Origin: Mytilus trossulus
Taxonomy: Eukaryota; Mollusca; Bivalvia; Mytilida; Mytilidae
Direction: 5' to 3'
Assembly (NCBI RefSeq): GCF_036588685.1
Contig: NC_086386.1
Coordinates: 19,798,931-19,862,930, forward strand
DNA: 64,000 nucleotides
Below the pieces are notes generated by a model. The model saw only the letters and a program-made list of their open reading frames with translations, was not told the origin of the DNA and did not search any database. Positions 11,450-23,090 of the stretch are shown in pieces. Position 1 is the first letter of the stretch; each line of letters begins with the position of its first letter. The position numbers were made by a program, and so were the translations under genes.

Positions 11450-12410
11450 AAATTTATCTATTACTGAAAAGTTATTACACCAGGGTTTTCGATATCACAA
11501 ACTAGTCAAAACGTTTACTTAATTTTATCATCGATATAAGGAAATAATTCGTAATATAACTCAACATGCAGAAATCTTATACGTTCACATCCAATCTTTT
11601 ATGGTAATATTTTTTACAAATCACAAAAATGTCAGTATTCACCTCATAAGCTTACAAAACCTTTAAACAGATTTATTAAAAAGGGATATAGTTACGATAC
11701 TGTTGTCATGTCATTAAAGATTACATATTTTGGCTTTAATATTGATTCACTTATAGGGTCTTTGCATCGGAACTAACACATTTTTCTACAAACCAATCGT
11801 TGGCATGACACGGGTTATATTCTTCTCATATATTTTATGTTAGTATGATACTAAACCCCTAAAGGGATGGATTGTGCTGATATTCATATGATGAAGACAT
11901 AATCTTTCAATCAGTTTAACTGAGGTCTTGAGCTGGCATGTCAGTAAACTGCTAGTAGTCTGTTGTTAGTTATGTATTATTGTCATTTTATTTATTTTCT
12001 TTTGTTACATCTTCTGACATCGGACTCGGACTTCTCTTGAATTGAATTTTAATGGGCGTATTGTTATGCGGTTTTTTTCTACATTGACTAGAGGTATAGG
12101 GAGAGGGTTGAGATCTCAATAACATGTTTAACCTCGCCGCAATTTTGCGCCTGTCCCAAGTCAGGAGCCTCTAGCCTATGTTAGTCTTGTTTGATTTTTA
12201 ATTTTAGTATATTGTGCATAATTCGGAGTTTAGTATGACGTCCATTATCACTGTACTAGTATTCATTTTTTTAAAGGGACCAGCTGAAGGACACCTCCAG
12301 ATGCGCGAGTTTCTCGCTACATTGAAGATCCATTGGTGGCCTTCGGTTGTTGTTTGCTGTATGGTCGGGTTGTTGTCGCTCTGACAAATTTCCCATTTTC
12401 TTTCTCAATT
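11450..12410 (+). repeat. Dispersed repeat A, longest copy (~960 bp)
   Basis: It matches 3723-4465 but starts about 240 bases further 5', around ACACCAGGGTTTTCGATATC and CCTCATAAGCTTACAAAACC. That extra part reads like decayed coding sequence with stops in all frames. It is probably the 3' end of a 5'-truncated retroelement. Confidence 0.7.
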
Positions 12411-13134
12411 TTACCTAATGATAACCAGAAGAAGCCATTTGCTGCACTGATGTTATTTAAAACTTCCTGGAACCAAATATTGTTGGAATCAGTTGGAAGT
12501 AATCAGATAATACTGGACATGAAATTGTGTAAACCGAAAGAAGCCGCTTATATCTTTGTTTCAAAGAAAAAGATATGAAAACCATTTACTGAATCAGCAT
12601 AAAAAAAACTGTTATTTGACACCGAGAGTAACTTTGAATAAACCGGAAGTTGCTAATTATCGTGGTGATGTTGAAAATAAAGATATTTGCCCCCTTATCT
12701 CGAATAATCGTCTACTGAATCTTGTAGTTGTGATTCTATTGATAATATAAGCCTTACGATATATCGGACCGTATGAAAACACAGAGAAGAGTTGATAACA
12801 ATGTTGAAATCAGCAGTAGTAATGTGGTCAGCCGGGCTATTTATCCATTACGAGCAAGAATAAAAACAGTCAGTATTGAGATCATGCAACAAGTATTTGT
12901 AATGATAAACTATTTTTATCGCAACATGTGAGATACAAGTATAAAAATTGATAGATAATCGATCATAAGCGTTCTGCAAAAAATGACATTGATTGATTGG
13001 TTTTGTCGAGCCGGGGTAAATATTAAAATTTTATGAAAATACCAATGATAAAATAACTAATTTTAAAATATGCAAATTTTATTATAATACATGTACCAAT
13101 GATAAAATAACGAAACTAATGTGTACAACTATTA

Positions 13135-14575
13135 GACATGTTACGAAAAGGTATATTCTCGACGCTGAGGTTGACAAATTACACTTTAAATTGGGGGACG
13201 GTGTCAAAACATTGATTATAGATAAAAATTAGATCATGTGCGTCTTGATGAATTCAAATCACAGTTATATAGAACATCATTATGTAACATCCTAATATTA
13301 TGACAATTGCTTTTGTGATATTGATGGCTATCATACGACATGAAAGGTGTCCGCGTGCAAAAGTGGGTGGGCTAGAAAAAGGGGGGCTGAGAGTTATACA
13401 AGTTCATTCGATTCTAGATTGATAATATATGCATAGTAAGCCAGTTAAATAATAGTTTTATTGTTGTATTACAGTTCCTGAAAAAATTCAATCTATCGCT
13501 GTACTAATCCCGAATTAAGGTCTTCAGTCTGATTGATTTATTCTCTCTGGTGTCTCCATCAGCTTCCAATGACTCTGAAAGTTTTGAAGCGCCTTTATCG
13601 TGTTCGACATATACCCGCCACTCTGATAAACGTAAATTATGTTTTTTTACATTTTTTTCTTTCTGCTAGTGGTTTAGCTCTTAGTTGACGCCTTTTTCAA
13701 ATCTAACCCAACCCCCTCCCTCTCCCTGAAAAAAAAATCTGGTACGTCCGTAGAGTAGTAATAGGTACACATCTATTAAAACGCCATTATAATTTTTTTA
13801 GAAAACCCCTAGCATCGTTAGCTTAAATAGAGGAAAGACCCATCGGTCTTCGGTGTTAAATTTTTTTATTGTCATTTTCTTATGAAACGGTTGGCGAATT
13901 TCAACAACACTTTCCAGGAATGTATAAAATACAAAATATCTGCATAAGGTGTTGTTAATGTGTATATATGTAATGCTTTTGAAACTCTGCAGGAATGTTC
14001 AACTGGTGAGTAGTGAGTCATATTTTACACAAACCTCTTATCGTTCTGAACTGGCATTAAATATTTGCCACTGGACTTTATGCAAACAATAGTCAATCAG
14101 TCACAAAAACCTTATGAAGAAAATACAAATTGAGCTGAAACTGTTCAAATTAGGACAAAGTTGGAAAGAAATAAAGAAAGAAAATACATGCCCTCGAAGC
14201 TATGTGACCGGGAGTAAAAATTTTCTAAACTAGAATGCAATATGTCTCAAGTTAAAATTGTAAAAAAAATCATGTTTATGTGTTTTAAAACAGACTCCGT
14301 TAGATAAAAATTCAGGTGGCAAATAACTGGATCAAAATACATACACTTCTTTGTGTGCTTTTCATAACTATATGAAAATGACCGGTATATATATATTTAC
14401 GAGCAGGTATAAAGCAGATTATAATTCTTAAGATTATGTGCAAGGTCTATCATATTTGCAAGGGCTCGCCGAAATATTTACACAGGTAATCTCTTTTGTG
14501 TTTTGACATAGTTCCTACATTTAAAGTGTAATTTGTGAACCTCAGCGTCGTGAATATACCTTTTCGTAACATGTC
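13135..14575. mobile_element. 1.44-kb TIR DNA transposon, non-autonomous
   Basis: Two inverted ends of 57 bp (13135-13191 and 14519-14575) begin GACATGTTACGAAAAGG and differ at only two positions by eye. The direct repeat TATTA flanks both sides (13130-13134 and 14576-14580). The matching site in copy 2 of the duplication (about 56448-56452, CATTA) is empty, so the element arrived after the duplication or was cleanly lost there. No transposase frame is present inside. The superfamily is not assigned; a 5-bp duplication excludes the TA and TTAA groups. Confidence 0.85.
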
Positions 14576-15522
14576 TATTACTATGACTGAGCGAACTGCT
14601 TGAAGAAACATAACGAACAAATGAACCAGGATTATTAGATATATAAATTGTCTAAATATCTTAATGAGCTATAGTCTTAATAGATAAGCCGAAGAATAAC
14701 AAACATCTACATCTATACTTTTACACTAATTTTTGCTCAGCAAAAAAAGGTTAGTAAATTAATATTTGCTGTCACAATATACTCTACTCAGTCAAATCAT
14801 TATCACAAAACCTGGTGATTTAGGCTATCTTGTGTATAATGAATGTTTTGAACACTAATAACTAATAATAATTACTAATTGAATAATATTTCGTTTTAAA
14901 ACAAGCATTTAATTGTCAGAGATATCTGGGTAGTTTTCAATTTAAATAGGGGGCTATTAATAAATTAGGGTATATCCATCTTAACATTAATGGGACATTT
15001 AAGTGTGATTGACTAATGAAGTGGGGAACGAAGTCTTAACCTAATGTCGATTTGGCTACCAATGTTACTTATTGATTGGGCGGGAGAAAGTAGTGGGTGT
15101 TTTAGTATAGAGTAGAGAAAAGTTTGAAAAAAAACACGACTGAAATCTATTAAGTAATTTAATTTTTAAACTTTAGATATTAGTCTACGCGCCCTTATTA
15201 GTTCATCGAAGTTTCACACATCAAACTTGTTCGTCCACTAGAATATTATTTAGTTCTTTTTCCGGTTTTTTTTGTAGACCTTTGTTTGAACAAGTGGGAT
15301 GCTGAAACTGATGTATGAACATTATTTCTTGATGATTTTTCATATTGTTGACAATAATTGTGTCTATAAAATAAAACTGGTAGCAGTCTTTGTTGTTTTT
15401 TAATATAGAATAAGAAACAATTGTTCGAATTAGCGTTGCGAGTGAGACTATGTTATGTATAATACTAATAGTTGTATATAATTACTATATTATTATATAC
15501 CATAAACGATATCCTTAGAATA

Positions 15523-16086
15523 TTAAAGGTCATCATGATATTTCTGATATGAAGGAAGAAAGTATTCTTCTGGATTATTAAATTTGATGCCAACATTATT
15601 AGCAAACATTTTATCTGAATTTGGACTTCCTTCTTGACCATTTGCGTCACCAACATATACTGCATCGAACTTTTCAATTGAACTGAATTGGTTTAAAGAA
15701 CGTCTGTAATATTCCCACATTCCAACATTCGGTTTTCTGTATTTGTTATCTTGTGTAGCAGCTAAAGCATACATTGGTACTCCAATCTTAGAAATTATGT
15801 TCTCTATTTTCGTCATCCATTCTTCTTTATTTTGCAAACCTAACCCAATTTCTTTCTGGTTACTCATTATAACATTGTTGATACCCTCGATTCGATTCTT
15901 GAACAGTCGATCGGTTATTTCAGGAAACTTTAACTCCCAGTCGTTTTTATCTATAGGGAAGTCGTTTCCAGATTTCGTTGTAATCAGAGTACCGTCTAAA
16001 TCAAATGCTGCAAGATTCAAACTAGATTTGAGGCCTTTGGATTCGTAATATAAAAGTCCATCCGTTTTTTTCTGTCCACCATCCAC
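15523..16086 (-). CDS. DNA 3'-phosphatase (PNK3P, HAD family) portion of copy 1
   Basis: This 187-codon frame holds the whole 3'-phosphatase module. The nucleophile motif is AAFDLDGTLITTKSG. Motif II is MSNQKEIG, motif III is YRKPNVGMW, and the acidic motif IV is VGDANGQEG. These match the order and spacing in the phosphatase domain of polynucleotide kinase/phosphatase (PNKP), which removes 3'-phosphates from broken DNA ends. The PNKP kinase and FHA domains are absent. It lies one frame away from the GMC part because of the extra T at 16065-16071. Domain identity is confident; a separate start codon for it is unlikely. Confidence 0.85.
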   Translation of the reverse strand: MDGGQKKTDGLLYYESKGLKSSLNLAAFDLDGTLITTKSGNDFPIDKNDWELKFPEITDRLFKNRIEGINNVIMSNQKEIGLGLQNKEEWMTKIENIISKIGVPMYALAATQDNKYRKPNVGMWEYYRRSLNQFSSIEKFDAVYVGDANGQEGSPNSDKMFANNVGIKFNNPEEYFLPSYQKYHDDL

Positions 16087-19012
16087 TCAGACGGTTCAGC
16101 GGAGGGTATTGTCGTGATCGTCTAGTTCCATCAGCAGAATACACATCTTCAAGTAAGTATCCGGCAAGTTCATTATACCAATCTATTCCGGGATTACTTT
16201 TAAATGATCCAGTTCGTACATAAAAAGATGATTTTCCATAGTTTTTAGACACAATTTTCTTTGTTGAAACATAGTTTTTAAGTGGTAAATTTAGTTCTGG
16301 TTCCGAAAAAATCAGTTCTCTAGCATCGTTGTTCATATATTTTAGAATTGAACATATTTCCTCCTCACAATTAAGTTTAAAACATTTTTTGGAACCAGGA
16401 TTATTTCCATTATCTCCGTTATAATAACCAACAGATTTCCACAGATCATTAGGATTCACATTTTCAAATGCCCTACACCATACTATAAAAACATAAGATG
16501 ATTCTTTATGATTTGGTTCAGATTCTACATTAATAGAGGGAGTTTCTTCACGGTTAAACTTTGGGAAGCCTTCTGTAGAACATTTATTATAGTCAATATT
16601 CAAGTTAAGTGTTACTTCAATGACTGTATCTGCAATATCCCTTACATTCGAATAATCATTGCAAACAAGTGACCACCGGTAAATAATAGCAGAAGTTGAC
16701 TTTCCCGTTGATATCCATTCGCTCAAGACTTTAGTGTCTTTACAGTTCGTGTATGATTGGACAGCACTAATATCCGGGTCATCCAGTTTAGTCGATTCAA
16801 CTTGAATTGATAAGTCTTGACGTATCGCAACTTTAACGTACTTTAAATACTGAAATTTGAGCATATCCGCAAGTTTTTCACCCATTGCATAGAGGGTTGC
16901 AGCAGGGTTTCCATCGGTTTGTGTGGCAAACGCTGAAGCATCACATACTCTCAATTTAGACACTCCCCTCACTTGTAAAAATGCATCTGCACATTCAGGC
17001 ATTTTACACGTACCTACTGGATGCAATGCTGAAACAAACATTCCCCTCATCCACGCATCAAGTTCTTCATCCGTATCAATTTCTTTACCTGGTGCAACTT
17101 CATCAACAATTAAAGAACGTAGCTCTTCTCGAACATCATCACCAAAAAACATTTCTCGTAACATTCTAATTTGGTCTTTGAATAGTTTGGACACTTGTTC
17201 GAACTCTTTTGTAGGTATACCATCTTCAGTGTATGTCCATCCATAATCCAATTTTGGTTTGTCGAAAATGTTGGCTGTTATAGCATTAATAGAGCCTCGG
17301 AATTCTGGCCACTGATCGATAATACGAATTATTCCTTCGTTTAAATCTTCTGAATCAACGGTATCATCTTCATCTCCAGAGAAACCATATTCCTTTAAAT
17401 CACTTTGACCAGTTGTTGGAGCGGTACACAATGGTCCTGTTACGTCAAAACGTTTGGAATTTCCTATCACATATATCTGAATGTCAGACATATTTTGCAC
17501 CGGCCGAGTTAAATTTGATCTCAAATGCAAAATCCATGAAAAAGAACCATTTATACTGGATAATGTTCTTGTATCATAAATTTTACCATCAATATTTACT
17601 GTTGGTATTTTACTGTCTGGACCAGTGCAACATAAATCATCTGAATCAGGTGAGAGCTTGAGTATATATGGAACGGAGATATGATCCCATAAATGCTGTC
17701 CAACGTGTTGATTGTCAGCGACTAAATCAACTTTAATCTTCTTCAAAAGTTTTTTGGGACCAATACCACTAACCTGAAGCAAATGAGGGGTATCAAAAGA
17801 CCCTCCTCCAACAATAACCTCTTTCTGGGCGTAGAATGTTAAAATTTTCTCACTATCTTCATTCAAACATAGAACCCCTATTGCCTTTGTATTTTGAAAC
17901 AAAATTTTCGTGACAGTTGTAGATGTAAAGACATGAAGGTTATCTCGGTTCTGTCTTCGTTCATAATAACCAGAAAAACTGCTACCACGAGCCGTCTGTG
18001 ACGCTCGGTTATTTCGCGCCTCCGGTGTAGGAACAAAATGGTCTTTTCCAACTTTTTCCGTCCTCATTTTGAATTGTTGAAAAACACTACAGCTTATTCT
18101 ATCTTCCAAATGACCGTTGTAGTTATGAGCATAACCACCCCATGGCATGCTGGTCTTTTGGCAAAGATATTTCATTTCCCTTGCAAATTTCTGGAATGCC
18201 TCCTCCATCTGTGTATTTACTTGCATTGCACCTCCTTTACCATGCCATTTCTTGCAATCTTCTTCTGATATCCCAGTAACATCTTTTGAGTCATAATAAC
18301 AATAATGATCCTCCATCTTCTTATAATAATGGGTCAAATTGTCATGTTTCCATCCATCTGGCCACAAATCAAGAACAGCAGGACTAGCTCTTCTATTTAT
18401 TGCTCCATAAACGCGAGATGTTCCACCACGACCACGAAATCTTGGGATATATATATTTCGTCCGTCGTTGTTAGTATTTTTATTATTTTCCATTGTCTTT
18501 AGAACAGGAGAAGTTATCCACATTGGATCATGAGGAGTAGTAAACTTGTAACTGTTGGTAAACCACCCATCCATTCTCGATTCCATAGGGCCACGTTCTA
18601 AAATGCAAACTTTCCAGTATGGGACATCTGCTAATAAACTGCCCAGAGTTAAGCTGGCTGTTCCGCCCCCAATTATAACAAAATCACAAGTAATGGTGTC
18701 TGATTGAGTCTGATATGTGTTTCTAAAATAGAATAATATGAACCCTAACAAAATTATATATAGATAAATTTCGATAAAAATTTGATGTCAGTTGATGATT
18801 CATATAAATTATTAATTACATTGTCAATCGAAATAATGTAAAGATATAGATACCTCTGTTTTCTTGCTCTGTGACGGATATCATTTTTGAGTTGATTTAA
18901 TTTTGAACCTTATCTTTGTTTTCGTTTTTTGCAAACTACTTATTAAAAAATATCCACAAACTATACGACTAATTTTAACCCGTACTCCCGGGAACAAAAC
19001 TAATTGAAACAT
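15523..19012 (-). CDS. GMC oxidoreductase fused to PNKP-type 3'-phosphatase, copy 1 (disrupted)
   Basis: Exon 2 runs from the acceptor at 18723 (TTCTATTTTAG) down to the stop at 15523. Its GMC part shows the FAD Rossmann motif (VIIGGGTAS), signature 1 (RGRGGTSRVYGAINRR), signature 2 (GGSFDTPHLLQVSGIGP), and the C-terminal ALHPVGTCKM and DGNPAAT motifs with the catalytic His and Asn. GMC enzymes oxidise alcohols or sugars using FAD, often making H2O2. A linker of about 260 residues follows, then the 3'-phosphatase. The frame breaks at a seven-T run (16065-16071); copy 2 has six T and stays open. A 131-bp intron (18723-18853) separates the remains of exon 1, which opens at the ATG at 19012 but has several indels compared with copy 2 and no longer joins in frame. 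The residues encoded just upstream of 18722 are intron read-through, not the true start. Confidence 0.8.
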
Positions 19013-19214
19013 AAGAATACATACTAGTAACTGCTATATTTTAAACAAGTTTAACAACTACTATAAGGTTCACATGTATAAATTTGAAGGGACAAAAAAA
19101 ACCAATAAACCACGGGGTCTCTTATTTTATTTTATACCGCGGTATCATATTTTTTTCGAATTGTCCTCCACTTAAAAAATCATGGTTTCGCCATTTCATA
19201 TATTTATATATTTG

Positions 19215-19290
19215 TGTGTGTTTGTTTGTGTGTGTTGGTGTGTTGGTGTGTGTGTGTGTGTGTGTATGTGAGTGTGTGACAACTGTTCTG
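19215..19290. repeat. GT/TG microsatellite
   Basis: This is an imperfect (TG)n run with TTTG interruptions. It is matched in position by 61045-61095 in copy 2 of the duplication. Confidence 0.85.
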
Positions 19291-19429
19291 AATACAAAAT
19301 ATACATGTTTTAACAGAAATACCTGCAAAAGATGACTAGTACTAATAGAATACATTCAGGTATCAAGAATTTCAAACCAGCCATTTTCCTAAAAATAGAA
19401 ATAATCTTTCAACTAGGTCGATAGTGTTT

Positions 19430-19710
19430 TTTTTAACCTGTTATGTCTGTTTTGTTCACACATCAGTGAAAAATATAATGGATTTGATGCGACTGTAATA
19501 CATGTGAGAGGTTTAGAGCTAAAAAAAAAACCCAGGTTCAATCCACTATTTTCTACATTTGAAAATGTCTGTACCAAGTCAGGAATATGACAGTTATTGT
19601 CCATTCGATCGATGTGTTTTATCATTTGATTTTGCCATTTGAGTAGAGACTTTTCGTTTTCCTTTGTCCTCGGAATTCAGAATTGTTGTGATTTTACTTT
19701 TTACATGTTT
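19430..19710 (+). repeat. Dispersed repeat C, uninterrupted
   Basis: Landmarks are CTGTTTTGTTCACACATC, GATGCGACTGTAATAC, CCCAGGTTCAATCCAC, TGTACCAAGTCAGGAATATG and ACAGTTATTGTCCATTCGA. The homologous copy in duplicate 2 (61344-62560) is split by the hammerhead repeat, which makes this copy the empty-site reference. Confidence 0.75.
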
Positions 19711-20574
19711 GAAATGTGAAAAAAAACTTTCATAAGAATATATAATCTCGTAATATGATTATCTTAAGCCATAACTAGACAAGAATGATATTATCTTAAA
19801 TATATACAAAAAATAAACTTTAATGAAATCAAATGAAAAGCGTTGGATCTTATAAAAGGCTACACGTTTGTACTGACACGATCTGAAATTTCAGAAACAT
19901 GAATATGACATGTATAACTAGAAAACAAAGTAATATTTGTTCAATATTTAAATAATTATGACAAGTACCTGATAATTTGTAGACAAAAAAGAATGTGAAC
20001 CCCCTCTCCAGATTTTCAGTCCTGTTTTTATAATTATGTACATAAACATTGAATCACATTCCGGTTGTATGGGATGTACAAATCCGTTAAGAGATGCAAA
20101 AAACTTCAGTCGATGTACAATATTCATTATATTGTCAATAATATTTTCGGTGTTAATTCAAAAACAAATCATGTTAATTTTGAATTAAAATTACTGAAAG
20201 TCTATGTAAATGAAAATATCCATAACTTTCAATAGAGAGTATACGTAAAACTATGTTTATAATTATACATATAAAGTGTAACTGTTACGGGCTTTATTAA
20301 ACGGATAAATTTTCTGCGTCCGAAGGGCTTCTCTGGAGTAACCTTCATCTTGAATTAAACCTTAACATCTTAAACCAAGAATGTGTAAGAAAAAACATAT
20401 TTCCAATATTTCCAAATGAAAGACAAAATCAATTGTTGAAAACTACCCTTCTTCAAACAATCCTTTAGCCTGCGAATACTTAACTTATTAACTCAAAGTC
20501 TAATCTATAAATAAAAAGTAAAAGGACAAATATGAAATAGTTTTTATTATTTTCTGGGAGCCAGCTAAAGCCCA

Positions 20575-20690
20575 TCTCCGGGTGCGGAATTATCTCACTC
20601 CGTTGAAGACTCATTTGTAGTCATTTGCTATTTTCCGCCTTTTGATCTGTTTGTTGTTTCTTTGAAAAAATCCCCTTTTCCATGTTTTAT
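20575..20690 (+). repeat. Repeat A fragment
   Basis: The phrases CAGCTAAAGCCCATCTCCGG, then GAAGACTCATTTGTAG and TTGTTGTTTCTTTGAAAAA, match the 3' end of repeat A. A shorter relic lies at the matching place in copy 2 (about 63308-63345). Confidence 0.55.
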
Positions 20691-21300
20691 TCTACCTAAA
20701 CCAAAACAATCCTCTGTGTCTATAGTATCGGTATGTTTATGATTTTTACATATAACTGTTTCTGATAGAAATGTTTGTGATCTCAAAGCATAAGTATTAA
20801 AACACTACGAATCGCTATTACTGTCAATATTTGATAAACAATCTTTATGAATATGCACTCATAATCTCTTATACGCGTTACTTCCTATTTAAATCTAAAA
20901 CAACCGTAAGTAATAAATGTATGACAGGTGCTAACGCTCGAAAAAAGTAAATGCTCAAAATTTTAAAACAATCTGAAGAAAATAATTGTCAATTTAAATG
21001 TCATTATTTATGTAAAAAAGTAAAATTTACTTATTTCAAAACAATATTGATAAACGCGAACACTGCAAAACACACACGAATAATTCCATGCATTAATAAG
21101 TTTGTTCTACCTGTGCTAACCTTGCTTGTTTGCGCTCTCATTTACTATATTCTTCCGATTTTATTTAAATTATTTATACGTACTAGTCATCGATGATTAT
21201 TCGTACTCCCTTTTTAAATTGCATAACGTCGTATCAGTGCAACATATGTATATCACGACGACACTGAATAACGCAATACGGGATAGTGCTGTGTTTTTTT

Positions 21301-22680
21301 AAATGCCATTCGGTCTGATTACGCGAGAAGATTATGTGTGCCAATACTCATGAAAACGTAAATAGTGCAACTTTTTTAAATTTGATAAATATACAGCAAA
21401 AAATTCTGTTTTTTTTTTACATTTATGAATATTTGACAAATATGAGTTATTTCTGAATAAAACATTTATAATTTTTTCGGATAAATATAACATACAGAAA
21501 TTACAAATTATTTAACAAAAAACAATTTGTGTTTATCTTTTAAAACAAAAAAGTTATGTCTTTCTTTCGAAAGGGGAAATAAGGCCACAACTCCGAATTT
21601 TGACCAAATATACAAAATTTCGACCTTATTTTACTAAAAAAGTAGCATATGAAGGTATATTTTTTATTACATATTTAATTTAATCAGGTAAAAAATAGTC
21701 TATATGGAAGTTTTTATCAAAATGTAAATACGGGATCAAAACTGTATCGTATGCCCTTTTAAAAGACAAACTAACGCATGATTACATACAATTTAATCCA
21801 TCGTATTTGTACGACCAGGTAATTAAGTTTTTATTTTTTTTTAAATTGTAAACATATTTCATAAAAAATCACCTTTTTCATAAACACTTAGTTGCCCAGG
21901 GAAGCGACTAAGGGGGTCTCGATTTTTACAGTCTCATTTGTCGGGATAAATCAAATGAGGAAAAAAACCTCCAATTATAAATTATTAACATCTATCTTTA
22001 TAAATAGCACCTGTCCTTGTACAAATGTACATGTACAAGTAATTACTATCGATCTTTATATTTATACCTCACATCATATATAGTATAATGAATAAAGTAT
22101 TCATTCTATCTGTACTTTTTCTCACAAGAGCAACCTGTATTTATTACGCAGTTTCAAATTGTATAGCACACCAAGCTGTTCTTTTGTTATGTTAATTTCT
22201 ATAACATTAAATTTCTGATCTAGTGATCTTTAACCACGTCCCTGTGACAAGTTGATTCAAGATTCAAGATTCTTTATTTCTCTAACACCATAAAGTAACA
22301 TTGGTACAAAAAGTTTATCAAAAGTTATATAGCATAACACAAACACACATGACAAGATGAGATAAAAATATGAAATAAAATAGAATAAACAGTATAGTAG
22401 CGAAGAGTGGTGATTAATAAGGAAGACTCACTTGAAAAGTTATAACCCTGATAAATTTGCACAGCTTTTTCAACTTATTTTTTTAATTTTTAACTGAATC
22501 AGTTGATTGATTAAATTCTTTCAGTTGTCTAGCTGTCAATAATTTTATTTATTTTTGTAGTCATGTTTAAATGTTTTAATTAAAGCAAAGATATTTGAGT
22601 ATTTCAAATATAGAAGTCGGTTTGGCTTGAAGGCTGTATTTTGGTATATTAGTAAATTTCAGAATATAACTGTTGTTTCT
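21301..22680. other. No gene seen
   Basis: This A+T-rich spacer contains a small GATTCAAGATTC direct repeat at about 22254-22270. One 63-codon frame has no recognisable features. Confidence 0.35.
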
Positions 22681-22779
22681 GGTGACTTAGTCTTCACCCA
22701 GTTTGGCGATAGATTGGTGTCCCATTCATCCTGCGACATATGCCTATCTGTGTTTCTTTGTTACACAATTGGTTTTCGT

Positions 22780-23090
22780 TTATAGCGATTAAGATTATAA
22801 CACAATGTTGACTGTTGTACTCCTATTTTTGACATTTTTACTTAGTATGTCTTTGTTTTGTTCACACATCGTTGATAATACAATGGAATTTAATGCGACT
22901 GTCATACGAGTTAGAGATTTAGCTTGCTATAAAATCATCGTTTTCTACTGAAGAAATATAGTCAGGAATATGACAGTTGTTATCCATCCGTTTGATGAGT
23001 TTGCGCTCTTGATTTTGACATTTGATTACGGACTGTCCGTTTTGAATTTCCTCAAAGTTTAATTTGTTTGTTATTTTACTTTTTCCAGCG
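22780..23090 (+). repeat. Dispersed repeat C, long form
   Basis: It includes the upstream part of the family (AGATTATAACACAATGTTGAC, TTTTACTTAGTATGTC) and then GTTCACACATCG, TTTAATGCGACTGTC and the usual TTATTTTACTTTT end. Confidence 0.65.

Larger units (their letters stand above)
12545..21300. repeat. Segmental duplication, copy 1
   Basis: It corresponds to 55805-63500 in the same orientation. Shared parts include non-coding DNA at 12560-13130, the GMC-phosphatase gene, a GT microsatellite, a repeat C copy and the 5' flank as far as TTGCATAACGTCGTATCAG (about 21220). Copy 1 alone has the 1.44-kb element at 13135. The boundaries are approximate. Confidence 0.85.

Noticed and set aside
12333-12750. 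Two overlapping frames as exons of an unknown gene
   Set aside because: The first starts in repeat A. The second overlaps the duplicated non-coding DNA, whose counterpart near 55815 is not open in the same way.
18722-18751. Start codon of fusion copy 1 at 18751
   Set aside because: The residues before 18722 come from the intron. A polypyrimidine-TTTTAG acceptor is at 18723, and copy 2 shows an in-frame upstream exon.
19084-19355. Frames across the GT microsatellite
   Set aside because: They are Cys/Val or Thr/His repeats produced by the TG run, and the counterpart in copy 2 does not preserve them.
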